A DNA stretch of 7,665 nucleotides from RYN-433 sp036558265 (GCA_036558265.1 DATBFY010000029.1:1-7665), one strand, 5' to 3'; shown: positions 1-6,633, counted from the first letter of the stretch. The notes: generated by a model from the sequence alone, not told the origin. A program made the numbers and translations.

Positions 1-128
1 GTAGGCGCGTAGCAAGATTATTCCAATGACCTCTTCCGGGCACCCGCGGCTTTGGTGGGCTTGATTCCCCTGCAGCGGGTTCCGATACTCGCGCCCCCAC
101 GCACACTTACGGCAAGCGAGCGCGAAAT
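1..128. other. Leader region upstream of nagB
   Basis: I see no gene, convincing promoter, operator or riboswitch in these bases. The only open frame, from an ATG at 52, continues out of frame through nagB and has a repetitive Arg/Ser/Pro composition typical of a GC-rich shadow. Confidence 0.4.
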
Positions 129-911
129 ATGGAAATATCCATTTACAAGATGTACGAGGAGATGTCCCGGGCAGCCGCGCGGGAGATCGCCGACGTCCTC
201 AACGCCAAGCCCAACGCGGTCCTGGGCATGGCGACCGGCTCAACCCCCCTGGGGGTCTACCAGGAACTGGTGCGGATGCATCAACGGGGCGAGATCGATT
301 TCTCGCACGTCACCACGTTCAACCTCGACGAATACGTGGGCCTGCCGATCACGCACGAGCAGTCGTACCACTACTTCATGCACGAGAACTTCTTCAAGCA
401 CGTCAACATCCCCCCGCAGAACATCCACATCCCCTCCGGCACCACGACCAACTACCGCGCCTTCTGCGACTGGTACGAGAAACGCATCGCCGAATGCGGC
501 GGCATCGACCTGCAGATCCTCGGCATCGGCTCGGACGGCCACATCGCCTTCAACGAGCCGGGAAGCTCCCTCTCGTCGCGAACCCGCCTCAAGACCCTCG
601 CCAAGCCGACGATCGACGACAACGCGCGCTTCTTCGAGCGGCCGGAAGACGTGCCGATCTACGCGATCACCATGGGCGTGGGGACCATCCTCGAAGCCCG
701 CCAGATTCTCCTCCTGGCCAACGGCGCGAAGAAGGCCCAGGCCGTCGCCGCCGCCGTTGAAGGCCCGGTCACCAGCATGATCACCGCCAGCGCATTGCAG
801 ATGCATCCCAGCGCCAAGGCATTCCTGGATGAAGGCGCCGCGTCAAAGCTGAACATGCGGGAGTACTACGACTGGATCCAGTTCCACAAACCCGGCGCGC
901 CCCGGCAATGA
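129..911 (+). CDS. nagB: Glucosamine-6-phosphate deaminase
   Basis: Cytoplasmic enzyme that converts glucosamine 6-phosphate to fructose 6-phosphate and ammonia, the last step of N-acetylglucosamine use before glycolysis. The 260-residue length is close to the 266 of the E. coli enzyme. Family motifs are intact: a phosphate-binding GMATGSTPLGVY loop (residues 33-44), FNLDEYVGL (64-72) and GIGSDGHIAFNEPGSS (132-147). By alignment from memory, D67, D136, H138 and E143 match the E. coli catalytic residues D72, D141, H143 and E148. S146, R153, K155 and Y246 match residues of the allosteric site in E. coli, so activation by GlcNAc-6-phosphate is possible (inference). The ATG was chosen because it begins the expected first helix; no strong ribosome binding site precedes it. 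No nagA or transporter is in view, and the neighbour downstream converges on it. Family assignment is secure. Confidence 0.96.
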   Translation: MEISIYKMYEEMSRAAAREIADVLNAKPNAVLGMATGSTPLGVYQELVRMHQRGEIDFSHVTTFNLDEYVGLPITHEQSYHYFMHENFFKHVNIPPQNIHIPSGTTTNYRAFCDWYEKRIAECGGIDLQILGIGSDGHIAFNEPGSSLSSRTRLKTLAKPTIDDNARFFERPEDVPIYAITMGVGTILEARQILLLANGAKKAQAVAAAVEGPVTSMITASALQMHPSAKAFLDEGAASKLNMREYYDWIQFHKPGAPRQ

Positions 912-928
912 GTCAAAACAAAACGAGA

Positions 929-966
929 TAAAACATGTGGGTGTGATCGTGCGCCCTTATGTTTTA
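929..966. terminator. Bidirectional hairpin terminator between nagB and the M20 gene
   Basis: The 8-base arms TAAAACAT (929-936) and ATGTTTTA (959-966) are perfect inverted repeats. Inside them, 939-945 can pair with 950-956 around the loop ATCG, including three G-U pairs. The A-rich left arm and T-rich right arm give a run of U at the 3' side of the hairpin on either strand, as expected for a shared factor-independent terminator of convergent genes. The right arm contains the stop codon (966-964) of the minus-strand gene. Confidence 0.6.
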
Positions 967-2163
967 CCCATTATCCCCCCAGTTCCTCGCCAGCTCAACG
1001 AACATCCGCATCCCCACCCCCAGCGCCGCATCGGTAAAGTTATACCGGTCGCTGTGCAGCGGCGGATAGCCCTCGGCCCCCTGGGGCTCGACCCCTACCA
1101 GGAAAAAACACCCGGGCACTTGTTCGAGGTAATACGCGAAGTCCTCCCCGCCCATGCTCGGGAACGGCGCGAGATAGAATCGATCCGGCCCCAGCGTCGC
1201 CTTGGCGACCCGCGCCAGGTAATCCGTCATCGCCGGATCGTTGACCGTCGGTGGATACCCATCCCACCATTCGAACTTCAGCTCACAACATCCTGCCGCC
1301 GCCAAGCCCCGGCAGCGGCGCTCGATCGATTGGCGGATGTGCTTTCGCAGCGTAGGCGTTAACGTCCGGGCGGTCCCCTCGATCTCGACCGAGTCAGGGA
1401 TGACGTTCGACGCCGTCCCGCCGGCGATCCGGCCGACGGTGACGACCGCCGGCTCGACCGGATTCACCTCCCGCGAGACGAACTGCTGCAGGTTCGTCAC
1501 CGCCTCCGCAGCCGTCACGATCGGATCCGTCCCCATGTGCGGGAATGCGGCATGACAACCCTTGCCGACAAACGTCGCCTGCCAGGTGTCGGTCGCCGCC
1601 AGCAGCGCGCCGGCCTTGCTGGCGACGGTGCCGACCTTCAGCCCGGGCCAGCCGTGCAGTCCGAAGATCGCCGTGACGCGCGGTCCCAGGCGACCGTCCA
1701 GCACGCCCGCCTCCACCAGTCGCTGCGCGCCGCCGCCCCCCTCCTCGGCCGGCTGCCAGATCAGTTTCACGCAGCACCCCAATTGAGCGCGATCCGCGAG
1801 CGACTTCAGCACCGCCGCCGTCCCGACCAGGTTCGCCGAGTGCCCGTCATGACCGCAGGCGTGCATCCGTCCAGGATGCGTGCTGGCATAGGGGAGGCCG
1901 GTGGCTTCGGTGATCGGCAGCGCATCGATGTCCGCCCGAAGCGCGATACACGGCTTGCTCGTGTCGCCGATCGTCGCAACGGTTGCCGTCGGCGCCGTTT
2001 CAACACCCGCGATGTACCCGACATTCAGTCGATCCAAATCCGCGCGAATTGCGGCGGCGGTCTTGAATTCCTCGTAGCCCAGCTCAGGGATCTGGTGCAG
2101 GCGGCGGCGAAGGTCGGTGGCAAGCGGGAGATGCTCGGAGATCAGATCGTCAACGGCGGCCAT
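964..2163 (-). CDS. M20 family metallo-amidohydrolase (M20D type: N-acyl-amino-acid amidohydrolase/hippurate hydrolase-like)
   Basis: Predicted cytoplasmic two-metal amidohydrolase cleaving the amide bond of N-acyl amino acids or similar substrates; the exact substrate cannot be read from sequence. The 399-residue length is typical. Visible motifs are the opening LRRRLHQIPELGYEE (residues 18-32), ALRADIDALPI (74-84), MHACGHDGHSA (100-110), WQPAEEGGGGA (136-146), GLHGWP (168-173), GGEDFAYYL (338-346) and PLHSD (368-372). From family knowledge C103, H105, E141, H170 and H370 are the metal ligands and E140 the catalytic base. The dimerisation (lid) domain lies roughly at residues 190-300. No signal peptide is present. 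The ATG at 2163 has only a weak GGTGG-like upstream element. The gene follows the SagB-type gene by 76 bases on the same strand. Alternative specific names (IAA-amino acid hydrolase, N-acetyldiaminopimelate deacetylase) are less certain than the family. Confidence 0.93.
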   Translation of the reverse strand: MAAVDDLISEHLPLATDLRRRLHQIPELGYEEFKTAAAIRADLDRLNVGYIAGVETAPTATVATIGDTSKPCIALRADIDALPITEATGLPYASTHPGRMHACGHDGHSANLVGTAAVLKSLADRAQLGCCVKLIWQPAEEGGGGAQRLVEAGVLDGRLGPRVTAIFGLHGWPGLKVGTVASKAGALLAATDTWQATFVGKGCHAAFPHMGTDPIVTAAEAVTNLQQFVSREVNPVEPAVVTVGRIAGGTASNVIPDSVEIEGTARTLTPTLRKHIRQSIERRCRGLAAAGCCELKFEWWDGYPPTVNDPAMTDYLARVAKATLGPDRFYLAPFPSMGGEDFAYYLEQVPGCFFLVGVEPQGAEGYPPLHSDRYNFTDAALGVGMRMFVELARNWGDNG

Positions 2164-2171
2164 GGGGCCAC

Positions 2172-2184
2172 CGTAGCGGCTACG
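2172..2184. repeat. Short perfect dyad just upstream of the M20 gene start
   Basis: CGTAGC (2172-2177) and GCTACG (2179-2184) are perfect inverted repeats around one base. They lie 9 to 21 bases before the ATG of the M20 amidohydrolase gene, where either an operator or a small RNA hairpin near the ribosome site could act. No factor is identified, and a dyad this short may be chance in GC-rich DNA. Confidence 0.3.
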
Positions 2185-2203
2185 TTTACCGATGGCAAGA
2201 AGT

Positions 2204-2233
2204 CCCCGCGGGGAGGCCGCTTTAGCGGCGGGG
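2204..2233 (-). terminator. GC-rich hairpin after the SagB-type gene
   Basis: The gap downstream of the SagB-type gene holds GCCGC-TTTA-GCGGC (2216-2229), a 5-base stem with a 4-base loop. It is flanked by the palindrome CCCCGCGGGG (2204-2213) and a second GCGGGG (2228-2233) that could pair with CCCCGC as an alternative. There is no U tract after it on the minus strand, so it is either an attenuating stem between two co-directional genes or simply a GC-rich intergenic palindrome. Confidence 0.35.
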
Positions 2234-2239
2234 TTCTCT

Positions 2240-3922
2240 TCACCCGTGATGAAAATACGTCTGCGCCGTCGCGTTCACCTGCTGGTCGAACTGCGCCGCG
2301 GCGGGATTGCCCGGTCGCCCGATTGCCACCAACGCCAGGACTTCCCACCCGGTCTTGTTCAGCGCGAGGAAGTTGCGGCAGTCGTCGTCGTAATAGGTCT
2401 GGCTGACCACCGTCCCCAGCCCCAGCGCCGTCGCGGCGAGGTAAATTCGCTGCGCCGCGATGCCCGCCTCCAGGTGCGCGAGGCGATACGCATCCGGCCC
2501 GCCCTGGGTCAACAGCGCGTGTAGATTGGCGGTCATCACGCAAACCGCAGCGGCGTCGCCGAACGCGTCGAGGTCACCCGCGATGTATCGCGCCTCCCGC
2601 CGAAACCGGCCATCCCGCGATTGCCCCGCCGAGGGACGCAGGATGCCCCAGGTGTCCGCCGGCGGGTGGTAGTACCAGATCCCCGGGTCGAACCCCATCA
2701 CCTCGTGGAGGATCCAGAACGGCCGGATCGTCGCGACGTGCGGCCCATCGGGAAACATCGGGAAGAAGCTCCCGCCCCGAAAGGCCACGCGGTTGATCGC
2801 CACCAGCGCGTTGCGGGGGATGTTGTGGTTCTTCGCCATCGCCAGGACCGATCGCCGCTCGGTCATCACGGCCCGCACCGGCAGCCCGCCCTGAGAGCCC
2901 TCCAGGTCATCATCGAACGGCATCCGGGCGGCGCGGAATTGCGGTGGCAGCGGCGAGAGCTCGGTCAGGGGCGGGTGAATCTCGCGAACCGCCACGCCCG
3001 GCGCGACGCAATCGTGGTGCACGAAAAGCGGCTCGGTCGAGGCTTCGTCCTCCAGCACCTTGACCGATAGCTGCGGCCGGACGATCGCCGGCATCGGGAC
3101 GGTCGCGGCGCCGGCCGGGATCTGGATCGGCGCCACCGCCCGATCCGCCCACGCGACCATCGCCAGCACCGATTCGGCGGTCGCCAGCGGCTCGTCCAGC
3201 GGACAGCCGATCAGCTCACGCATGTTGGAGTCGTTCATCCGCAGCCGCGTGACCGTCTGGATGCCCAGCCCCGCGCCCGCCGAGATCACGTTCTGCACCA
3301 TCTGCCCGGCGTGGATGAGCATGGCGCGGTAGGCGCGACGCCGGTACCGATACACCGCCTTCCAGTAGTTGGCCGCGACCAGGATCGCCGCCGGAAGCGT
3401 CTTGAGGAACTCGAGGTCCGGCCGGCCTCGCTTGATCTGAAGGAGCGGGGCGGCCCCCTCGCGCAGGCGCCGCAGCGCGAACTCGCGGGGGCAGAAATGA
3501 TACAGCCCCGGCTCGATGCCCTTCACGGCGAACGCCGCGACGTAAATCTCGAACGGGAAAGTCGCGTCGGCGTCTGGAAACGGGCGGTTCCACGTACTGT
3601 GTCGTCCCGCCGCGTGCTTGGTCTCTCCTGCCGCGTAATAAAGCCAGCTCGCCAGCGTCTTGGCGTCCTGCGGCGGCGCACGAAGGCTCTCGGGCAGCGC
3701 ATCCTGACCCGCGTTGAGCAGCGTCAGCATCCCGACCGGCGCATCCAGCAGCGTCGTCGGCAACGCCACCTTCGGGTGATTCAGAAAGACGCGCACCGGG
3801 TTGGGAACATAATCCGCCCCCTCCGGCGGCGCCAGGCGCGCACCCATCGCGCTCAGCTTCGTTCGCTGATGGTACGAGTACAGCCGCTCCACCCTATCCA
3901 GAATGTGACGGGGCAGCTCCAT
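2240..3922 (-). CDS. SagB/ThcOx-type double-domain nitroreductase (flavin oxidoreductase)
   Basis: A 560-residue protein made of two nitroreductase-fold halves, as in SagB-type dehydrogenases; the family uses FMN and includes azoline oxidases of peptide natural products. The N-terminus LYSYHQRTKLS (residues 14-24) matches the YHERTK-like opening of this family. The first half (about 40-255) carries YRYRRRAYRAMLIHAGQMVQ (190-209) and AGAGLGI (214-220). The second half (about 345-540) starts with TERRS (353-357), the usual FMN-phosphate motif, and has LEAGIAAQ (484-491) and ALGLGTV (499-505). The matching RRS motif is missing from the first half, so only the second half may hold flavin in the usual way (inference). 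The ATG at 3922 was chosen because the family starts here; a longer frame from 4009 would add 29 residues translated from the heptamer repeat. No clear ribosome site precedes 3922. No YcaO, precursor peptide or protease gene lies nearby, so a RiPP role is unsupported. Substrate unknown. Confidence 0.85.
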   Translation of the reverse strand: MELPRHILDRVERLYSYHQRTKLSAMGARLAPPEGADYVPNPVRVFLNHPKVALPTTLLDAPVGMLTLLNAGQDALPESLRAPPQDAKTLASWLYYAAGETKHAAGRHSTWNRPFPDADATFPFEIYVAAFAVKGIEPGLYHFCPREFALRRLREGAAPLLQIKRGRPDLEFLKTLPAAILVAANYWKAVYRYRRRAYRAMLIHAGQMVQNVISAGAGLGIQTVTRLRMNDSNMRELIGCPLDEPLATAESVLAMVAWADRAVAPIQIPAGAATVPMPAIVRPQLSVKVLEDEASTEPLFVHHDCVAPGVAVREIHPPLTELSPLPPQFRAARMPFDDDLEGSQGGLPVRAVMTERRSVLAMAKNHNIPRNALVAINRVAFRGGSFFPMFPDGPHVATIRPFWILHEVMGFDPGIWYYHPPADTWGILRPSAGQSRDGRFRREARYIAGDLDAFGDAAAVCVMTANLHALLTQGGPDAYRLAHLEAGIAAQRIYLAATALGLGTVVSQTYYDDDCRNFLALNKTGWEVLALVAIGRPGNPAAAQFDQQVNATAQTYFHHG

Positions 3923-3941
3923 AAAAGGCAATACGAGGATT

Positions 3942-4020
3942 GAAGATGGAGGATGGAGGATGGAGGATGGCAGAAGATCACGGCCACCGCTCCATCCTCC
4001 CTCTCCCATCCTCCATCTTC
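3942..4020. repeat. Heptamer-built inverted repeat between the HemQ-like and SagB-type genes
   Basis: The left arm 3942-3970 and right arm 3992-4020 are inverted copies matching at 26 of 29 bases, the outer 15 perfectly, with a 21-base spacer (3971-3991). The left arm contains ATGGAGG repeated 3.6 times (3946-3970); the right arm is a degraded complement. Transcribed, it would form a very stable long hairpin. It lies between the stop of the HemQ-like gene and the start of the SagB-type gene on the same strand, so it may end, protect or attenuate the upstream message. No U tract follows. Translated, this DNA gives SSILHPPSSI-type peptides, which I recall from spurious reading frames in planctomycete-like genomes, suggesting an interspersed repeat (recollection, not tested). 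Confidence 0.75.
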
Positions 4021-4046
4021 GTCTTCTTCCTGCGCGGTGCCTCTGA

Positions 4047-4817
4047 CTAGAACAGTTGCTCCAACACCCTCTCCATCGGCATTTGGATACACGACACGAT
4101 CGGCGTGTCGCGCTGGGTATATTTGCTCGACTGCGTCTCGCGCAATTTCATGACCAGGTCGAGAAAATCGTCCGGTTTATCGGTCTCGAACGCCACGACG
4201 AAATCCTGGTCGTCCAGGCCGAACGAATACGTTGTGTTCAACTTTACGCTGGGGTACTCGTTGCCGACCTTGATGTGAACGTCCATGATCGCCTGGCGCT
4301 CGCTGAATGGCAGCAGATACCAGTCGCGCGTCTTCACGAACGGGTAGACGAACAGGTACTTGCGCTTGCCGGGGATGATGTGCGTCCGCGACTCAGCCGC
4401 GTGGAACGGGTCCAGCTTGTCCATGTACATGCTGCGCTTGGTCATGGACAGGAACGAGATCGGCGTCGAAAGATAACCCCCCAGCCGCGTCTTATTGATC
4501 GCCTGGTTGTGATCCTGGAAGACATCCGGCGACAGGCTGATGCGCCACAGGAGGAAATCGACGTCCGGGCGCATGCCCACCGTCGAATAGGTCAGGCAGA
4601 TCAACCCGTCGCGCCGCTGGGTCGCCGCGGCGAGGAACTCTTGGCGCGCCGCCTGCTTTTCTTCGGCCGGCAAGCGGCGAAACGCCGGATCCAGCTTGTA
4701 AAACGCAAAATTGACGAACTGCCGCTGCACCTGAGGGGCACCGCCGGCGGCAGCGGGCGCCGGCCGGCCGGCGGTCTGCGGGGCGGCGGGGGCGGCCGAT
4801 GACGTGGTTTCACTCAT
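4047..4817 (-). CDS. Chlorite dismutase-family haem protein, probable coproheme decarboxylase (HemQ/ChdC-like)
   Basis: A 256-residue member of the chlorite dismutase/HemQ superfamily. HemQ decarboxylates coproheme to haem b in the coproporphyrin-dependent pathway. Residues 1-30 are an Ala/Pro-rich, probably disordered extension; the folded part begins near QFVNFAFYKLD (33-43). By recollected alignment H181 in MDVHIKVG is the proximal haem ligand, and Y158 and K162 in VYPFVKTR match the catalytic Tyr145 and Lys149 of the Geobacillus enzyme. The tail FGLDDQDFVVAFETD (199-213) is typical of the superfamily. Position 193 (in VKLNTTYS) is Leu where true chlorite dismutases carry the essential distal Arg and Firmicutes HemQ has Gln, so chlorite dismutation is unlikely. 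GGAG (4827-4824) lies six bases before the ATG and supports this start. The gene is divergent from the zinc-ribbon protein. No other haem gene is in view to confirm the pathway. Confidence 0.82.
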   Translation of the reverse strand: MSETTSSAAPAAPQTAGRPAPAAAGGAPQVQRQFVNFAFYKLDPAFRRLPAEEKQAARQEFLAAATQRRDGLICLTYSTVGMRPDVDFLLWRISLSPDVFQDHNQAINKTRLGGYLSTPISFLSMTKRSMYMDKLDPFHAAESRTHIIPGKRKYLFVYPFVKTRDWYLLPFSERQAIMDVHIKVGNEYPSVKLNTTYSFGLDDQDFVVAFETDKPDDFLDLVMKLRETQSSKYTQRDTPIVSCIQMPMERVLEQLF

Positions 4818-4951
4818 GGGTAACTCCGGGTCAAAGATGTCCGCTCAATTGTACCGCCTTCCCGCGGGCGCTTCCAAAGTCGGCTCCATGCAAGTTTCTA
4901 CTCGACACCCCACCCCCGCCCCGCTATGAACACGCCCGGAGGCCATCGCCC
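4818..4951. promoter_or_regulatory. Divergent intergenic region between the HemQ-like and zinc-ribbon genes
   Basis: This 134-base gap must hold the starts of two divergent transcripts. Ribosome sites are visible at both edges: GGAG on the minus strand (4827-4824) for the HemQ-like gene, and GGAGG (4938-4942) nine bases before the ATG of the zinc-ribbon gene. I see no convincing -35/-10 pair, operator or riboswitch. The reading frame of the small protein stays open back to 4799, but that stretch lacks the character of coding sequence and would overlap the HemQ-like start. Confidence 0.4.
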
Positions 4952-5368
4952 ATGTCCCAGGACCCGTGGAAGGATAATTCCACACGCAACCCAACGGCCG
5001 GCACGCGCATCGTGACCAGCGTCATGGGACTCGCCTTCGCCGGCATCGGCGTGACGGTGCTGATCTTCCTCTGGAGCGCGCCCTTTGGCGAACGGAGCTC
5101 CCCACCCCTGTTCTTCCGAATCGTCGGCAGCTTTATCGCAATCATGTTCGTGCTGGTCGGGGGTTACGGCGGGATCTCCGGACTGACCGGGCGCGCCACG
5201 CCAACCCCACCGACGACCGCCTCGCCCCCCGCCCAAGCGCAAACCGTCTCCGGCTACACCTGCCCCCGTTGCGGCGCCCCGCTGGGGGCCAGCGCCGACG
5301 TCTCCCCCTCCGGCGACGTCAAGTGCGCCTTCTGTGGCCGATGGTTCAACATCCACAAGGGATCATAA
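4952..5368 (+). CDS. Small membrane protein with two transmembrane helices and a C-terminal zinc ribbon
   Basis: A 138-residue protein that I cannot assign to a named family. Residues 1-18 are polar. Hydrophobic helices lie at about 20-41 and 54-78, separated by a short loop. A Pro/Thr/Ala-rich linker (82-98) leads to YTCPRCGAPL (102-111) and VKCAFCGRWF (123-132). C104, C107, C125 and C128 form a CxxC-17-CxxC zinc ribbon. The ribbon probably faces the cytoplasm and binds zinc and a protein or nucleic-acid partner (inference). The ATG at 4952 was chosen over an upstream in-frame ATG at 4799 because GGAGG (4938-4942) precedes it, the earlier start would overlap the HemQ-like start, and the extra 51 residues look non-coding. 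It is divergent from the HemQ-like gene and convergent with the HD-GYP gene, so it is probably transcribed alone. Confidence 0.78.
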   Translation: MSQDPWKDNSTRNPTAGTRIVTSVMGLAFAGIGVTVLIFLWSAPFGERSSPPLFFRIVGSFIAIMFVLVGGYGGISGLTGRATPTPPTTASPPAQAQTVSGYTCPRCGAPLGASADVSPSGDVKCAFCGRWFNIHKGS

Positions 5369-5376
5369 CCTCCCCT

Positions 5377-5409
5377 CTTTGCGTCCCCTCGTTCCTTTCG
5401 CCCTTTGCG
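5377..5409. repeat. Degenerate CTTTGCG-type short repeat between convergent genes
   Basis: The 59-base gap between the zinc-ribbon and HD-GYP stop codons is a pyrimidine-rich tract on the plus strand. It contains CTTTGCG at 5377-5383 and again at 5403-5409, with the related CTTTCG at 5395-5400. CTTTGCG-built tracts are, in my recollection, common as interspersed intergenic repeats in several environmental phyla including planctomycetes. No hairpin terminator is visible here, although two convergent genes end at this spot. Confidence 0.45.
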
Positions 5410-5427
5410 GTTTGCCTTCCGACTTAC

Positions 5428-6633
5428 TTATGCCGCCGCCGCCACCTTCGCCGTCGGCGCCGCCTCGATCGCCACGTCCTTCTCCACCGCCAGGTTGATC
5501 TCCACCGGATCGACGCGCTGGCCCTGAACGTTGGTCAGCAGTCGCACCTTCGGCCGGGTCAGGTCGTTCCGCGGCACCGACGCCACGATCCCCTCAAAGC
5601 CCGCGTACTTGCCGTTGGTCACCTTGACGTTCGAACAGACCGGGTAGGGCGGCACGATCGACATCATGATCGACACCGCCTGCCGGTTGAAGTGCTTGCC
5701 CGCCCCGTCGCGGATCATCGCCAGCGTCCGCTCGGGCGTCCAACCGGCGCGGTATGGACGGTCCGACGTCATCGCGTCGTACACGTCGGCGACCGCCGAC
5801 AGCGAGCCGAAATCGTGAATCTTCTCCGGCGCGTTCTCGCCCATCGTGTTGGTCCCCTTGATCCCGCGGGGATATCCCGTGCCGTCCTGCCGCTCGTGAT
5901 GCTGATACGCCACGTGCGGCGCCAGCACGCCCAGGCCGGACGCCATCGCCTTGATCAGGTCGTATCCGACGACGGGGTGGGCCTTGATCTGGTCGTACTC
6001 GTCGTCCGTCAGCTTCCCCGGCTTGTTCAGGATGCCCGGGTCGATGAACAGCTTGCCCATGTCGTGCAGGATGCATCCGACACCGAACGCGCGCAGCCGC
6101 CACCGCTCCCAGTTGAGCGATCGCGCCAGAACCAGCCCCATGATCGTCACGTCGATGCAGTGCTGAAACGTGTAGCTGTCGTGGGCCTTGATCGAGTTCA
6201 GTCCCGCCAGGATGCTGCGGCCCTTGAGCTCGTCGAGCATGCCGTCGATGTCGCCCGCCACCGTGTAGAGGCCCTCACCTCCCGCGACGGCGCGGATCGC
6301 GTCGGCGAACCGCTGCGACTCCATGTGCTTGCGGGCGACCGCCGTGTACGATTCGCGAAGGCTCTCCGTGCGGTCCGAGATCGCGCTGAACGCCTGGGCG
6401 AGGTTGGCCGTGACCTTGGCGCGGCGCTCGGGCGAGATGGGCTGGGGGATCTCGATGTCGCTCGTATCGGGGTCCTCGACGTAGACCGAGTGCATCCCGC
6501 GCGCGTGGAGCTGTTCCAGGTACTCGGGGCTGAGTTCGACTCCGGCGTTCAGCAGCGGCTGACCGACGGGCCCGAAGATGGTCTGCCCCAGTTGTGCCCC
6601 GGCTTTGACTTGTATCAGTGGCGACAAACGCAA
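5428..6633 (-). CDS. HD-GYP domain protein, probable cyclic di-GMP phosphodiesterase
   Basis: A 401-residue cytoplasmic signalling protein that probably hydrolyses cyclic di-GMP. Residues 1-65 resemble the DUF3391 type of N-terminus (a beta-rich stretch, LLNAGVELSPEYLEQL at 27-42, then GMHSVYV at 46-52). A helical linker follows (about 67-130), then the HD-GYP domain (about 140-310). Metal-site residues are complete: H158, HDMGK at 190-194, H219, HH at 245-246 and D283. The GYP signature is in HHERQDGTGYPRGIKG (245-260), followed by DVYDAMTSDRPYR (283-295). A small beta domain (about 330-385) and an Ala-rich tail end the protein. No receiver domain or membrane segment is present, so the input signal is unclear. 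The start is TTG: an in-frame stop lies ten codons upstream with no ATG or GTG between, and AGGAG stands 11 bases before the TTG. It is divergent from the exported-protein gene. Confidence 0.92.
   Translation of the reverse strand: MRLSPLIQVKAGAQLGQTIFGPVGQPLLNAGVELSPEYLEQLHARGMHSVYVEDPDTSDIEIPQPISPERRAKVTANLAQAFSAISDRTESLRESYTAVARKHMESQRFADAIRAVAGGEGLYTVAGDIDGMLDELKGRSILAGLNSIKAHDSYTFQHCIDVTIMGLVLARSLNWERWRLRAFGVGCILHDMGKLFIDPGILNKPGKLTDDEYDQIKAHPVVGYDLIKAMASGLGVLAPHVAYQHHERQDGTGYPRGIKGTNTMGENAPEKIHDFGSLSAVADVYDAMTSDRPYRAGWTPERTLAMIRDGAGKHFNRQAVSIMMSIVPPYPVCSNVKVTNGKYAGFEGIVASVPRNDLTRPKVRLLTNVQGQRVDPVEINLAVEKDVAIEAAPTAKVAAAA

Noticed and set aside
52..780. A 242-codon open frame overlapping nagB in another frame
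   Set aside because: Its composition is repetitive Ser/Arg/Pro/Thr and it lies inside an unmistakable nagB.
2240..3922. A RiPP (azoline peptide) biosynthesis cluster centred on the SagB-type gene
   Set aside because: No YcaO, dehydratase, precursor peptide, protease or exporter gene is in the window.
3946..3970. A CRISPR-like array from the repeated ATGGAGG units
   Set aside because: The units are 7 bases with no spacers between them and no cas genes are present.
3923..4009. A 29-residue N-terminal extension of the SagB-type protein
   Set aside because: It is translated from the heptamer inverted repeat, while the family's expected N-terminus starts at the ATG at 3922.
4047..4817. Naming the HemQ-like protein a true chlorite dismutase
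   Set aside because: The essential distal arginine of chlorite dismutases is replaced by leucine (L193), and no chlorate genes are nearby.
4799..4951. A 51-residue N-terminal extension of the zinc-ribbon membrane protein
   Set aside because: It would overlap the divergent HemQ-like start, lacks a ribosome site and looks non-coding; GGAGG precedes the ATG at 4952.
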